DNA of 64,000 bases from Paenibacillus etheri (GTDB lineage Bacteria; Bacillota; Bacilli; Paenibacillales; Paenibacillaceae), in contig NZ_LCZJ02000033.1 of NCBI RefSeq assembly GCF_001012825.1, positions 548,242 to 612,241 on the forward strand, given 5' to 3'. Below are positions 34,217 through 43,272 of the stretch, one piece after another. Numbering within the stretch: the first letter of the stretch is position 1; every line of letters begins with the position of its first letter. The notes under the pieces were generated by a model, which saw nothing but the letters and a program-made list of their open reading frames with translations, was not told where the DNA came from and searched no databases. The translations under genes were made by a program, and so were the position numbers.

Positions 34217-35329
34217 TTGCTGGCCCTATTTAAGAATACTAAAAACCGGAGAACTATGTTGTGTCTGTCCGCGGCCGCTATCCTTTGGGGTGGTTTAGGC
34301 CTTCCCGTTCCAGCAGCTGCAGTACAGGCTACAGTCCAATCGGTGGAAAGCAGCGGCAATCCCGTTAATGCTAGCAAGGAATCCATATGGTCTGCCCGTA
34401 GGGGGATTTATGATCAAATGAGTGCAGCCACTGGAATCCCTTGGTTTAGATTCGCAGCCATTGATCAGTATGAACGCACCATCGCAAAAAAAGGGTCTTC
34501 AGACAAGCCCGTCTCCAACCGTCTAACAGGAATCAAGATTCCACCACCCGTATGGTCCGGTCCACTCAACCCGGATCAGGAGGATACTTCTCCGAAATCC
34601 ATCACTTTCTTTAACGGCTTCGGCCGTGATGGCTCAGGAGATGGAATCGCCGATCCAGAGAATGATGCTGATGTTCTATATAGTATGGCTAGACACTTGC
34701 AGAAATATGGTGATTCAGCTAATGATTTCAGCATTGGTATTTGGGAATATTATCACAATAGCCGTGCCTCTCAGCGCATAGCTCAGTTCGCCAAGCTATA
34801 TGAACATTTTGGGCGGCTTGACCTATCAGGTAGTGCTTTTCCACTTCCCTTAAGTAATTCTTATTCTTATCGTAGCACTTGGGGAACCGGCAGAAGCTGG
34901 GGTGGGGCACGTATCCACGAAGGGACTGACCTCTTTGCACCACAAGGCATGCCGGTACGCAGCACCTGCTTCGGCCTAGTGGAAACTAAAGGCTGGAACC
35001 GCTATGGCGGCTGGAGAATTGGGATTCGTGATATCGAGAACCGTTACCATTATTACGCCCATTTATCCGGGTATAACAAATCTATTTCGCGTGGAGATAT
35101 CGTCTCACCAGGTGAAATCATTGGCTGGGTTGGCAGCTCAGGTTACGGTAATCCAGGAACACAAGGGAAATTCCCGCCACATCTACATTTTGGCATCTAC
35201 CGTGACCGAGGGATTACGGAATGGGCTTTTGACCCTTTTCCGTTGCTAAAACAATGGGAGAATCAGGAGTATAGAGACCTAAAGAACAAAAATAAAAAAA
35301 GTGCTACAAACAAGGAAAAACGCCTTTAG
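34217..35329 (+). CDS. M23 peptidase, LytH-like spore cortex endopeptidase
   Basis: An exported protein of 370 residues. After a signal/anchor segment (MLCLSAAAILWGGLGLPVPA region), a lysozyme-like helical domain of unclear role (FNGFGRDGSGDGIADPENDA; DFSIGIWEYYHNS) precedes the M23/LytM domain with H234-E-G-T-D238 and the HLHFG motif. Its position, divergent from lipA and beside yutD, is that of lytH (yunA) in Bacillus subtilis, whose product trims cortex peptides in the mother cell. The TTG at 34217 has AAAGGAGG at eight bases. The last codons (about NKEKRL) fall in a dispersed repeat, so the native end has probably been altered. Confidence 0.83.
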   Translation: MLALFKNTKNRRTMLCLSAAAILWGGLGLPVPAAAVQATVQSVESSGNPVNASKESIWSARRGIYDQMSAATGIPWFRFAAIDQYERTIAKKGSSDKPVSNRLTGIKIPPPVWSGPLNPDQEDTSPKSITFFNGFGRDGSGDGIADPENDADVLYSMARHLQKYGDSANDFSIGIWEYYHNSRASQRIAQFAKLYEHFGRLDLSGSAFPLPLSNSYSYRSTWGTGRSWGGARIHEGTDLFAPQGMPVRSTCFGLVETKGWNRYGGWRIGIRDIENRYHYYAHLSGYNKSISRGDIVSPGEIIGWVGSSGYGNPGTQGKFPPHLHFGIYRDRGITEWAFDPFPLLKQWENQEYRDLKNKNKKSATNKEKRL

Positions 35330-35373
35330 CGTCCCTAAAGGAAAGTAAGCGTTTATGCGAGAAATATAAGGAC
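35310..35373 (+). repeat. Dispersed palindromic repeat, copy 5 (overlaps the LytH-like gene end)
   Basis: ACAAGGAAAAACGCC-TTTA-GCGTCC, then GTAAGCGTTTATGCGAGAAATATAAGG; the second hairpin is cut short. The stop codon of the peptidase lies inside the first hairpin. Confidence 0.75.
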
Positions 35374-35389
35374 CCGTTTCTTGATGAAC

Positions 35390-35429
35390 AATAAGGCCCC
35401 TTCTTTGGAGAGAGGCCTTATACTATTTT
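35390..35429 (+). terminator. Terminator between the LytH-like and GH13 genes
   Basis: ATAAGGCC pairs with GGCCTTAT across a 15-base loop; the T-run (ATTTTT) is offset by a few bases, so strength is uncertain. Confidence 0.6.
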
Positions 35430-37129
35430 TAATACAACATTAAACAACCAAACGGTTCAATACTCACTATAAGCTTGTTAGTATTTTTAAAAGTTGCTCC
35501 TAACAGTAAATCGGTTAGCACATTCTTATCCGAACGATAGGCATTAAGCTCAAGCTCGTACGCGTTCGGAGAATTATTGATAATTAACCCAATCTTCTCT
35601 TGACCCACACCCCGCGTATAACCGAGCACATTACGGACTTCATCTGTGAACCAAGGACGAAACGTACCTTTTCGTAGAATATCACAGCTTTTTCTTAAGA
35701 AGATCAGCTCTTGATACCATTTCAGCAGCGCTGTATTCTGAGCTTGCTCTTGCCATACCATAGCTTTTCTACAGTGAGGGTCCGTGGCCCCTTCCATCCC
35801 AACCTCATCCCCGTAATAGATCATTGGAATACCGATATAGGTCATCTGAAAAAAAACTGCCAACCTCATACGTTGTATTGCAGTGCTCTCGCGGTCCCAG
35901 CCACGTCCCCCTTCCTTACACGCTGTAAGAAAACGCAACGTATCATGACTACCAATCAACTGAAACATAGCCGAATTCGCCTGGTCATTATACAACGCCT
36001 CCTGATGGAGTAATTGCTCCATAAAGCGATCTGGCCCTGTCGACTGCTCTGCAAAGAATTCCAGCATGGCATCCCGAAGCACATAATTCATACCACCATC
36101 AAATTGATCCCCTCTAAGCCAGGGCCCAGAAGCATGCATTATCTCTCCAATGAGTAGGATTTCAGGAAATTCAGACTTGAGTTCTTGCCGAAATCGGGAC
36201 CAAAAAGCTGGGTTGACCTCATTCGCTACATCAAGACGCCAGCCGTCGATCTCTGTTTCTCGAATCCAATATTTGGCAACTTTAATCATATAATTAGCCG
36301 TCTCAAGATGGTCCATATTCAGCTTTGGCATATGCGCTTCAGCCTTGGCAAACGTCTCATAATTCGGCGCAGGCGTCTGTATAACGGGAAAAGAACGAAT
36401 AAAGAACCAATCTTTATACGGAGACTGCTCGCCTTTTTCCATCACATCTTTAAATGCAAAGAATTGATCTCCCGAATGATTAAACACGGCATCCAGAATG
36501 ACCTTAATTCCATGACGATGTGCCTCACTGACCAGCGCCTTCAATCCTTCTGCATCACCGAATGCAGGGTCGATCTTATAATAATCGGAGGTGTCATATT
36601 TATGCTCGGAAGGAGACTCAAATACAGGCGTCATGTAAATAGCATTCACACCAAGCTGCTGCAGATAGGGTATTTTATCTGTAATGCCCTTTATTGTTCC
36701 ACCATTATAGCTGCTAGGATAAATTTGATAGGTCACCGCATCCTTGCTCCATGAAGGTAGCTTCAAAGCCTCAGAATGATGAAGGTATGCATATTGAAAA
36801 GAACCTGCTCGTTCCCGATTCTCCGACGCGCCCCTTTCTCCATACCAGACATACTCCCCCGCTGCATTCGCTATATGAAATAGATATCTGCATCTTCTAG
36901 TGCTGGTGTGAATGATTGCTTCATGAATCTCGTAAATACCGGCCGACCCAATCCGCTCCATCTGTAAAGGAACTTCTTGCCCCGGAGAATCATAACGATC
37001 CGAGTGGATAACGGTACAGGATAATTGCTGTCCGGCTTGTGTAAATAGTCTGAGCTTCAGGGTCCCTGTACCTACAGGATAAGCAAATGGATCTTCACTC
37101 GTATGATATATAAACCATGATTGAGACAT
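35429..37129 (-). CDS. GH13 alpha-glucan hydrolase (neopullulanase/cyclomaltodextrinase type)
   Basis: A cytoplasmic enzyme of 566 residues without a signal peptide. An N-terminal beta domain (about 1-120, CBM34-like) precedes the (beta/alpha)8 barrel, as in maltogenic amylases and cyclomaltodextrinases. Catalytic residues are D300 (GWRLDVANE), E329 (LLIGEIMH) and D396 (IGSHDTLRF); the barrel has MTPVFESPSEHKYDTSDY. It would cut maltodextrins or cyclodextrins imported from the action of the secreted amylase downstream. Divergent from a LacI regulator; the shared interval has a candidate operator overlapping its -35 region (TTGAAA, 17, AATAAC). Confidence 0.88.
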   Translation of the reverse strand: MSQSWFIYHTSEDPFAYPVGTGTLKLRLFTQAGQQLSCTVIHSDRYDSPGQEVPLQMERIGSAGIYEIHEAIIHTSTRRCRYLFHIANAAGEYVWYGERGASENRERAGSFQYAYLHHSEALKLPSWSKDAVTYQIYPSSYNGGTIKGITDKIPYLQQLGVNAIYMTPVFESPSEHKYDTSDYYKIDPAFGDAEGLKALVSEAHRHGIKVILDAVFNHSGDQFFAFKDVMEKGEQSPYKDWFFIRSFPVIQTPAPNYETFAKAEAHMPKLNMDHLETANYMIKVAKYWIRETEIDGWRLDVANEVNPAFWSRFRQELKSEFPEILLIGEIMHASGPWLRGDQFDGGMNYVLRDAMLEFFAEQSTGPDRFMEQLLHQEALYNDQANSAMFQLIGSHDTLRFLTACKEGGRGWDRESTAIQRMRLAVFFQMTYIGIPMIYYGDEVGMEGATDPHCRKAMVWQEQAQNTALLKWYQELIFLRKSCDILRKGTFRPWFTDEVRNVLGYTRGVGQEKIGLIINNSPNAYELELNAYRSDKNVLTDLLLGATFKNTNKLIVSIEPFGCLMLY

Positions 37130-37218
37130 AACTTTTGGACTCCTTCTATACTTTTATCGTTCTATCTATCTGTTCATTCATCATTAGAGAGACTGCTAAA
37201 TTTGTGTTATTATGGTTA

Positions 37219-37232
37219 CAAATACCGTTTTC
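37219..37232. promoter_or_regulatory. Candidate LacI-family operator between GH13 gene and lacI
   Basis: AAATACCGTTTTC resembles the operator GGGAAACCGGTTTCCC at 41725 (9 of 12 core positions). It overlaps the -35 of the GH13 promoter and lies 18 bases before the regulator start. Confidence 0.5.
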
Positions 37233-37250
37233 AAGTTATGAGGGACAACG

Positions 37251-38282
37251 ATGAAAGTAACGATTTCTGATATTGCCAAAGCAGCCAATGTGGCCAAATC
37301 TACTGTATCTAAAGTACTAAATGATTCCCCAAAAATATCACAGGAAACGAAACAAAAGGTTCGAGAGATTATGAAGGAAATGAACTACACACCAAGCAGT
37401 ATTGCTACTGGGTTAGCCAAACAAAGCAGCTGCAATATCGGCCTACTGGTCGATATGTCTAAAGAAAGTGAGTTTCTGAACCAATTCTTCTACAACATTA
37501 TTGGTGGAATCGAGAGCGTAATTGCACCATTAAAATACGAGCTGACCATTTCCAATGTGCAACATAGTAGTCCAGAAGGCCATTTTTTAAATAGGCTTGT
37601 GTTTAGCAAACGTGTCGACGGTATTATTGCCAACAACTCCGTGCTGACCGATGAGCTATCTGAAGAACTGAATCGACTGGCGTTTCCTTACATCTCCATT
37701 GGAGAGATTATGACCCCCGGAAGCTGGGTTGATTTCGATAATGAAGCAGGCGGCAGCATGCTGACCGAGCATCTCGTCGAACAGAGTTATTCTAAGATAG
37801 CCTTCTTAGGCGGGCAGCAGCAGGAAAAAATTTATACCCATCGCCTAGGTGGATACTTAAGCGCATTACAGCAGGCTGACCTTACCGTTCACCAGCAATG
37901 GATCATTAACTGCAAAGCTGATGAACATGACAGCTATCACGCTGCACTTGAGCTTCTGCAGCGCGAAGATCGTCCAGACTCAGTTGTGTGCATGAACAGT
38001 TATGTAGCCTTTGGGGTGCTTCAAGCCGCAAAGGCACTCGGAATTGATGTTCCATCAGAACTCGGCATCGCCGCTTTCGATGAATATCCGCTATCCCGTT
38101 ATACAACACCTCCTTTAACCTCACTTAATATTGATACGTTCAAGCTGGGTGTATCTTCAGGGCAGCTGCTGATGGAACGCATTCGTGGCAATGATATGCC
38201 CCACAAGCATTTGCTAATGGAGCCAGAACTAATCCCCCGTGAATCCACGATGAGAACTACATTCTCTGGAGCAACTTCGTGA
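37251..38282 (+). CDS. LacI-family transcriptional regulator of the maltodextrin genes
   Basis: A 343-residue repressor: N-terminal helix-turn-helix (ISDIAKAANVAKSTVSKVLN, then the hinge helix around 48-58) and a periplasmic-binding-like sensor domain. Lying between and near two alpha-glucan hydrolases, it probably senses a maltodextrin-type sugar, like MalR. Likely targets are its own divergent promoter region and the operator at 41725. The ATG follows GAGGGA. The exact effector is not deducible. Note that the DNA-binding residues of the recognition helix (AKSTVSKV) are typical for CCGG-centred operators. Confidence 0.88.
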   Translation: MKVTISDIAKAANVAKSTVSKVLNDSPKISQETKQKVREIMKEMNYTPSSIATGLAKQSSCNIGLLVDMSKESEFLNQFFYNIIGGIESVIAPLKYELTISNVQHSSPEGHFLNRLVFSKRVDGIIANNSVLTDELSEELNRLAFPYISIGEIMTPGSWVDFDNEAGGSMLTEHLVEQSYSKIAFLGGQQQEKIYTHRLGGYLSALQQADLTVHQQWIINCKADEHDSYHAALELLQREDRPDSVVCMNSYVAFGVLQAAKALGIDVPSELGIAAFDEYPLSRYTTPPLTSLNIDTFKLGVSSGQLLMERIRGNDMPHKHLLMEPELIPRESTMRTTFSGATS

Positions 38283-38380
38283 TTTGACTACTTAAAATTA
38301 GGTCAGCTTAGAAAGGTTTAATAGGTAGACTGAACTCGATCGAGTCAGAACTAACGGAACTTAATGGGACTACGGGTTTG

Positions 38381-38562
38381 ATTGCATTTAATGCAACAGA
38401 ATTCGTTGTAAAATGGATCAAATTCAATTCTATTGCACTTTGTGCAGTCAACTCTCCATAAAACGTCTAAAAAAAGGGTTTCACCTGAATTCTGTTGCAC
38501 AAAGTACAGTAGATTCATTCTTCCAGTTCAAATTGAGAGATTCCATTGTACCTTCTGCAATG
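38381..38562. repeat. Array of four short pseudo-palindromes
   Basis: Four related units, ATTGCATTTAATGCAAC, ATTGCACTTTGTGCAGT, GTTGCACAAAGTACAGT and ATTGTACCTTCTGCAAT, start at 38381, 38432, 38494 and 38545 (spacing 51, 62, 51). Three are preceded by an ATTC-containing stretch. They lie in the 370-base interval between the LacI gene and the amylase, which holds no convincing gene. Confidence 0.65.
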
Positions 38563-38584
38563 AAAAAACTTCGTACTACTTACC

Positions 38585-38616
38585 AAGGAGCGGCCCCACA
38601 CGGGGGCCGCTCCTTA
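38585..38616. terminator. Strong GC hairpin between lacI and amylase
   Basis: AAGGAGCGGCCCC pairs with GGGGGCCGCTCCTT around a short loop. T-runs on both strands are poor, so termination is likely but not certain. Confidence 0.55.
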
Positions 38617-38653
38617 TCATGTGAAAGGTATTATGATCCACTCGAATAGCAAC

Positions 38654-41617
38654 CTATAGATCTTTCCAACGCTGCACGGTCAGATTCACTGTTTGTACGC
38701 CGCCTGCTGGAGTAAGCGTTCGATTGGAAATGTCCGATCCGTTCGAGTTTACCTCCACATTAGTCCAAGCGCCCCGCGTAATCTTATATTGCACCGCTGT
38801 TCCTACTGGTAAGCTCAGTGTGATGGAATACACCCCATCACTACCTTTAGTCAGTTGATAAGCTGGATCCGCTGCATTCCAGCTGTTGAAGGGACCGGTG
38901 AGATACACAGGTCCGCTTGCCGGAGTAGACGCTGGAACATTTACACGGAACGTCACACTGTCTGCTTGAGGTTCCCCTGCGCTGATGCTTCCGTTCACCA
39001 GACTCCAGGTCCCAGCATCAAAATGATAATTACTGCTGCCGTTGCTATCCCATGTACCACTGCCATTATTAAAGGCTGCGGTCAGTCCGGCTGCAGTGCC
39101 CAGCTGAATTGTGATCGATTTATATCCTAGGAAAGAAGAAGCTTGAAGCTGTTCACCAGGAGCCGTCGTCCAGACTGTCGATCCGTCCAGCTTGTAATGA
39201 ATGTACGAACTGCTATAAGCCGTATTCTTATAATAGATCGTTGCCGTGTTGCCAATCGGTGTAGCCGTTGGTGTTGGCGTTACTGTCGGAGTCGGTGTTG
39301 GTGTCGGCGTTACCGTTGGTGTCGGTGTTGGCGTTACTGTCGGTGTCGGTGTTGGCGTTACCGTTGGTGTTGGTGTCGGCGTCGACGTTGGTGTCACTGG
39401 TCCACCCGACGTAATACTTCCTGTAGGCGTATAAGTCCAGGTTCCAGTACCGAATAGATAATTGCTACCCCCGTTACTGTCCCATGTGCCACTGCCATTG
39501 TTAAAGCATGCTTCAAGCTGGCTGGCTGAGCCGATATTAATCGTTATTTTGTTGTATCCTGCTACATCAGATACAGGTATAGCAACACCCGGTGCTGTCG
39601 TCCATGTACCTCCTACTGGGCGATAATGAATATAAGGCGAGGTATAACCTTGCTTATAGTAAATCGTGACACTGTTCCCTGCTGGTGTTGTCACAGCCGC
39701 AATCGCACTAAGAAGTGATAGATTGCCTGCGGCATCAAATGCTTTTACCGTATAGTTATAGGTAGTGCTGGCGGATAATCCATTGTCCGTATAGGAAGTA
39801 GTTGCCGTTGTGCCTACCTTGACACCATTACGATAAACTTCATATCCAGTTACGCCTACGTTGTCGGTAGAAGCCGTCCAGCTGACCAAAGCGCTAGATG
39901 CATTTTGAACAGTTGCAGTTACGTTGGTTGGCGTAGTTGGAGGAACTGTTTCTGTTGGCTGTTGTTGTTTTGCATAGATTTTGGCTGAATTGGCACCTAC
40001 GGTTACAGTAATTTGCTTTCCAGTTACTCCGCCCGATTGTACGGTCACTGTATCTGCAGTATTCAGCTGATTATACAAAACTGTCCCTGCGGTCAAACTA
40101 CTCTCAGCGCGCAGCGGGATGGTTACCGTTTGCGAACCATTAGATTGATTACTGAATACAGAGATAGCTTCTTGCCCTTGATTAGTTCCACTGTCGATAC
40201 GACGTGAGAAGGCATATAAGTTCTGTGCAGCCCACATTTCACGTTGAGTACCTGTACGTAGTGCTGGGTTATTTTTACGAATCTCATTAAGTTTGGCTAC
40301 ATGTTTGTAGGTGCTGGCATTTTCATTAAAATAGTTCTCGATCACGTTTCCGCTTGTATCCCTTTTCACCATAGACCAACGGTTCCAAGTATCAGCAATA
40401 CCGCCCGTCATGATCTGACTATTGCCATTGCCTTTGTTCTGCTCTGTCCCTTGGAAGACAACCGGTGTTCCACGAACTGTAAAAATAAAGGTCAAAGCGT
40501 TCTGCAGCTTATCTACGCTTCCCCCGGCTTCTGTAAGAAAACGGTTGCGGTCATGATTGTCGATAAAGGTAACCATGTGATTGGCATTCCCGTTGTAATA
40601 GGAATCCTGTGCCAAGGTGCTTTTAATATTGGACTCAAAAGACTGCCCATAAGCAAAGCTGTTAAGTACGGAGAAGAACATCGGGAAATCGAGCATACCC
40701 CACTCCTTGTTGTTTCCGACCCAACGTGAGACAAATTCAACATTTCCGTCGAAATTCTCGCCAAATGTATTAACACCCAGATAATTTTGTAGTTCACCAA
40801 TATCTGTTGGCTTCATCAGCTTGGCAGCATCCACACGCGCACCGTCAGCGCCTGTATAATCAAACCAGCCTTTGATAGAATCGAATATCGCCTGCTTAGC
40901 CGCAGGAACATCGAAATCAATGTCATCTAGCCCGCCCAAATCATGATTCTCTAAGTGATCCTGCGCCCACTGATCATATCTTCCATCTGCTAGAGACCAG
41001 TTAATATCTCCATTATGGTGGTACCATGCTGGATTATTGAACGGAGCTACTGGCTGCAATGATGGGATATCATAATAGGCTTGGGAACCTAGCATATAAT
41101 CACCGACGTGGTTCGGTACAACGTCGATCACTACTTTGATGCCAAGCGCATGAGCGGAATCCACGAGCTCCTTCAGCTTCTCCTTCGTTCCGAAGTATGG
41201 ATTGGCAGCGTTAGGGTTCTTAACGTTGTATCCGTGATAGGCTGTGTTTTTACCGGTACCATTGTTTTCCCGGTTAGTCATTTGTGGCTCAGCCACTGGG
41301 GAAATCCAAATCGCGGTATAGCCCATATTTTTAATATATGATAGCTTGTCGATAATCCCCTGCCAGTCTCCGCCTTTCATATAACGGAAATCTTCCTCAG
41401 AGTTTTCTCCATAGCGAATTGCCGCACCAGTAGCATTGTTGGAAGTATCTCCATCATTAAATCGGTCAACCATAATCTGATAAATAGTGTCGCTCTCATT
41501 AATCGTGCCTATGCTGGCCGCTTCAGCCTTTTGCGGTGTTAAGACAAACAAATTAATCACGGTAGAAAGAAGAATAGATGTAATTAGAACGGGTACATAC
41601 CATAACCTACGTTTCAT
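38654..41617 (-). CDS. Secreted multi-domain alpha-amylase with starch-binding modules
   Basis: A 987-residue exported enzyme. Modules in order: signal peptide (to about 33, cut after AEA); GH13 barrel with nucleophile D in GARVDAAK, acid E in GENFDG and D in IDNHDRN; amylase C-domain to about 545; fibronectin type III (TPTNVTATVQNASSALVSWT); a CBM25-like domain (YYKQGYTSPYIHYRP); a Pro/Thr linker (about 735-792); a second CBM25-like domain; and a C-terminal CBM20 starch-binding domain (VYLTGPFNSWNAADPAYQLT). The start is the second ATG, nine bases from GGGAG. The promoter and a CCGG-centred operator lie upstream. It degrades extracellular starch for uptake and further cutting by the GH13 enzyme at 35429. 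Confidence 0.93.
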   Translation of the reverse strand: MKRRLWYVPVLITSILLSTVINLFVLTPQKAEAASIGTINESDTIYQIMVDRFNDGDTSNNATGAAIRYGENSEEDFRYMKGGDWQGIIDKLSYIKNMGYTAIWISPVAEPQMTNRENNGTGKNTAYHGYNVKNPNAANPYFGTKEKLKELVDSAHALGIKVVIDVVPNHVGDYMLGSQAYYDIPSLQPVAPFNNPAWYHHNGDINWSLADGRYDQWAQDHLENHDLGGLDDIDFDVPAAKQAIFDSIKGWFDYTGADGARVDAAKLMKPTDIGELQNYLGVNTFGENFDGNVEFVSRWVGNNKEWGMLDFPMFFSVLNSFAYGQSFESNIKSTLAQDSYYNGNANHMVTFIDNHDRNRFLTEAGGSVDKLQNALTFIFTVRGTPVVFQGTEQNKGNGNSQIMTGGIADTWNRWSMVKRDTSGNVIENYFNENASTYKHVAKLNEIRKNNPALRTGTQREMWAAQNLYAFSRRIDSGTNQGQEAISVFSNQSNGSQTVTIPLRAESSLTAGTVLYNQLNTADTVTVQSGGVTGKQITVTVGANSAKIYAKQQQPTETVPPTTPTNVTATVQNASSALVSWTASTDNVGVTGYEVYRNGVKVGTTATTSYTDNGLSASTTYNYTVKAFDAAGNLSLLSAIAAVTTPAGNSVTIYYKQGYTSPYIHYRPVGGTWTTAPGVAIPVSDVAGYNKITINIGSASQLEACFNNGSGTWDSNGGSNYLFGTGTWTYTPTGSITSGGPVTPTSTPTPTPTVTPTPTPTVTPTPTPTVTPTPTPTPTVTPTPTATPIGNTATIYYKNTAYSSSYIHYKLDGSTVWTTAPGEQLQASSFLGYKSITIQLGTAAGLTAAFNNGSGTWDSNGSSNYHFDAGTWSLVNGSISAGEPQADSVTFRVNVPASTPASGPVYLTGPFNSWNAADPAYQLTKGSDGVYSITLSLPVGTAVQYKITRGAWTNVEVNSNGSDISNRTLTPAGGVQTVNLTVQRWKDL
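39258..39393 (-). repeat. Simple repeat coding the Pro/Thr linker of the amylase
   Basis: Imperfect GGTGTT/GGCGTT/GGTGTC hexamers which, read on the minus strand, code for TPTPTPTVTPTP-type linker between two starch-binding modules. Interrupted by many synonymous changes, unlike the run at 63909. Confidence 0.85.
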
Positions 41618-41724
41618 TGCGTGCATCTCCCTCTCTTATTAAAGCGTATTCATAACACTCTAAAACCTACTTCCTTGATTAAAAAACAAGCCCACCCAGT
41701 GATAACAAAAAAATTAATAATTTA

Positions 41725-41740
41725 GGGAAACCGGTTTCCC
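41725..41740. promoter_or_regulatory. LacI-family operator of the amylase gene
   Basis: GGGAAACCGGTTTCCC is a perfect 16-base palindrome with the central CCGG typical of MalR/LacI-family operators. It starts six bases after the -10 of the amylase promoter, where a bound repressor would block transcription. Confidence 0.75.
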
Positions 41741-41746
41741 AACTAA

Positions 41747-41776
41747 AAATTACCATGATTGTGAATACGTTGTCAA
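41747..41776 (-). promoter_or_regulatory. Promoter of the amylase gene
   Basis: On the minus strand TTGACA, 18 bases, TAATTT, with the operator directly downstream. Confidence 0.65.
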
Positions 41777-41800
41777 GCTATAATAAATTAAACTTCACAA

Positions 41801-41831
41801 GAAAAAGAGCCTCCTTAATCGGGGCTCTTTA
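41801..41831 (-). terminator. Terminator after the esterase gene
   Basis: On the minus strand AAAGAGCCCCGATTAAGGAG GCTCTTT in outline: stem AAAGAGCC/GGCTCTTT with a following T-run, between the esterase stop and the amylase promoter. Confidence 0.8.
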
Positions 41832-41855
41832 GAGTTGATTATTCACCTATTATGC

Positions 41856-42521
41856 TCAGCTTCCTACACTCTGAATAAAATGTAATACTTCACTCATGAT
41901 TCGGTCCCTATCTTCACAATGACAAACCATATGACCACTGTTATCCACCAATAGCACCTGTTTTTGGGTCGTAGGAATCGTATGCTGCAGATAGTCAGCG
42001 CTTCTAGTCTTCACCAGATGATCTCGCTTCCCCTGCACGATCAGGGTTGGAGTCTCAATATGCGGATAGATTGAAAAACTTTCCCGGACCAATCGTTGAA
42101 ACTCTCTCGTCGCCTTTGGGGGCGTTGAAGTGAATTTGTTAATATACGTTTTTAGCATGGAAAAGCTTGCAAGAGTCTTAAGGATCTCCACGGGATTCAG
42201 CGGAAATACGGGAGTGGACAATAAAGTAAGAGATTTGATCCAGGGTTTATACCGTACAGAAAGATGTGAAGCAATAAGAGCACCGGTTGAAAAGCCAATC
42301 AGATGAACGCCTTCATCCGTCTTTAACAGCTCTGTCAATTCATCTTCAGCACTCTGCTGCCAATCATGTCGATCCGAATGCAGTAAATCATTCCTGCTCC
42401 CCCCATGCCCTTTCAGGGTAAACGTTCTGGAACGGTAATTATGCTGCTCCATAAACTGGGACAAGGGGGAGATTTCATGCTCACCTCCGGTAAAGCCATG
42501 AATAAATAAACAACTTTCCAT
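41856..42521 (-). CDS. Alpha/beta hydrolase, carboxylesterase type
   Basis: A 221-residue cytoplasmic hydrolase resembling Bacillus/Geobacillus carboxylesterase Est30. Catalytic triad: Ser78 in GFSTGA (the usual GxSxG), Asp167 in GKRDHLV and His197 in NSGHMV; the oxyanion strand is LFIHGFTGG. The lid is small. Substrate unknown. The ATG at 42521 has GAGGG six to seven bases upstream; the frame is open for six more codons without support. It lies on the minus strand between the amylase and the surface-protein genes. Confidence 0.87.
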   Translation of the reverse strand: MESCLFIHGFTGGEHEISPLSQFMEQHNYRSRTFTLKGHGGSRNDLLHSDRHDWQQSAEDELTELLKTDEGVHLIGFSTGALIASHLSVRYKPWIKSLTLLSTPVFPLNPVEILKTLASFSMLKTYINKFTSTPPKATREFQRLVRESFSIYPHIETPTLIVQGKRDHLVKTRSADYLQHTIPTTQKQVLLVDNSGHMVCHCEDRDRIMSEVLHFIQSVGS

Positions 42522-42672
42522 AATTGTCCCTCTTTTCACATTCCAATCTGACTTGCAACCTTATTGTATAATGCCAATCCCCTTTATTTTCTATACATTC
42601 CATCCTTTTATGTAAAACCTTAACCCAAGTGATGTCAAGGTTCCGCTCTATTAATGATTGACAACAAGAACT

Positions 42673-43254
42673 CTATTGTTCCCACCAAAGAAGACCCAGC
42701 GCTGAGGTAATCGTTAACCCTATGGCAGAGCTGGATGAAGTCACATTAGCACAAATAGCAGTTCCAGGCGGGACAATGATGCTGCCCGTAAAGTTCTGTG
42801 TGAATGCCCCCGGTGCCAATTGATAATTGAACAGCGTCGTCCCCCCGCTAATGGCTGCTGTGGAAGACTGAACAGTCATCGCACTCGTAGCCGAGCTACC
42901 CAAGTTATTATTCGTTGGCGTTAAGGTTGTAGGGGAGATTACCGTCCCTCCTTTTACAATTGTAAAGCTACCTGACATTGCCGATAGCAGAGAGGAGCCG
43001 CCGATACTACCGTTTATACGTGAGATATATACTGTTTTTCCGCTACCCACAGCATTACTAATTTGGATAGAAGTGATTGCGGAAATAAGACTAAGTACGA
43101 CCAAACTAGACGCGGACGTGTTACTTGAATACAAGACTGCGGCTTGCGAAGCGCTTATTTCAGGCGGCGCACTGATATCTGGAGATTGGAAGGTATTCAT
43201 CATATCCACAAAAAGAGGTTGATCGTTGTCGTTAAATACAAATTGATTAGGCAT
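42673..43254 (-). CDS. MPN-type surface protein 1 (Ser/Thr-rich, unknown function)
   Basis: A 193-residue, Ser/Thr/Ala/Val/Ile-rich protein with almost no charge and no signal peptide. Its start MPNQFVFNDNDQPLFVDMMN and end WWEQ are shared with the next gene (MPNDSVFNQSSQPLFTEQ; WWEY), as is the inner QISN..GSGKTVYISR block. The sequence suggests an all-beta fold that may trimerise, similar in feel to spore-surface or appendage proteins, but I know no family for it. Strong AGGAGGGG site at the ATG. It forms an operon with its paralogue 18 bases upstream. Confidence 0.65.
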   Translation of the reverse strand: MPNQFVFNDNDQPLFVDMMNTFQSPDISAPPEISASQAAVLYSSNTSASSLVVLSLISAITSIQISNAVGSGKTVYISRINGSIGGSSLLSAMSGSFTIVKGGTVISPTTLTPTNNNLGSSATSAMTVQSSTAAISGGTTLFNYQLAPGAFTQNFTGSIIVPPGTAICANVTSSSSAIGLTITSALGLLWWEQ

Positions 43255-43272
43255 ATCTATCCCCTCCTGTCT

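Noticed and set aside
33988-34233. 81-codon plus-strand frame before the LytH-like gene
   Set aside because: Lies in the lipA-lytH divergent promoter region and overlaps the lytH start; no family resemblance.
36185-36754. 189-codon plus-strand frame opposite the GH13 gene
   Set aside because: It is antisense to conserved catalytic regions of GH13, has no ribosome binding site and no recognisable product.
39246-39434. Plus-strand frame GVGVTVGVGVGV
   Set aside because: Artefact of the hexanucleotide linker repeat of the amylase read on the wrong strand.
40301-40729. 142-codon plus-strand frame opposite the alpha-amylase gene
   Set aside because: Antisense to conserved amylase sequence; no start signal.
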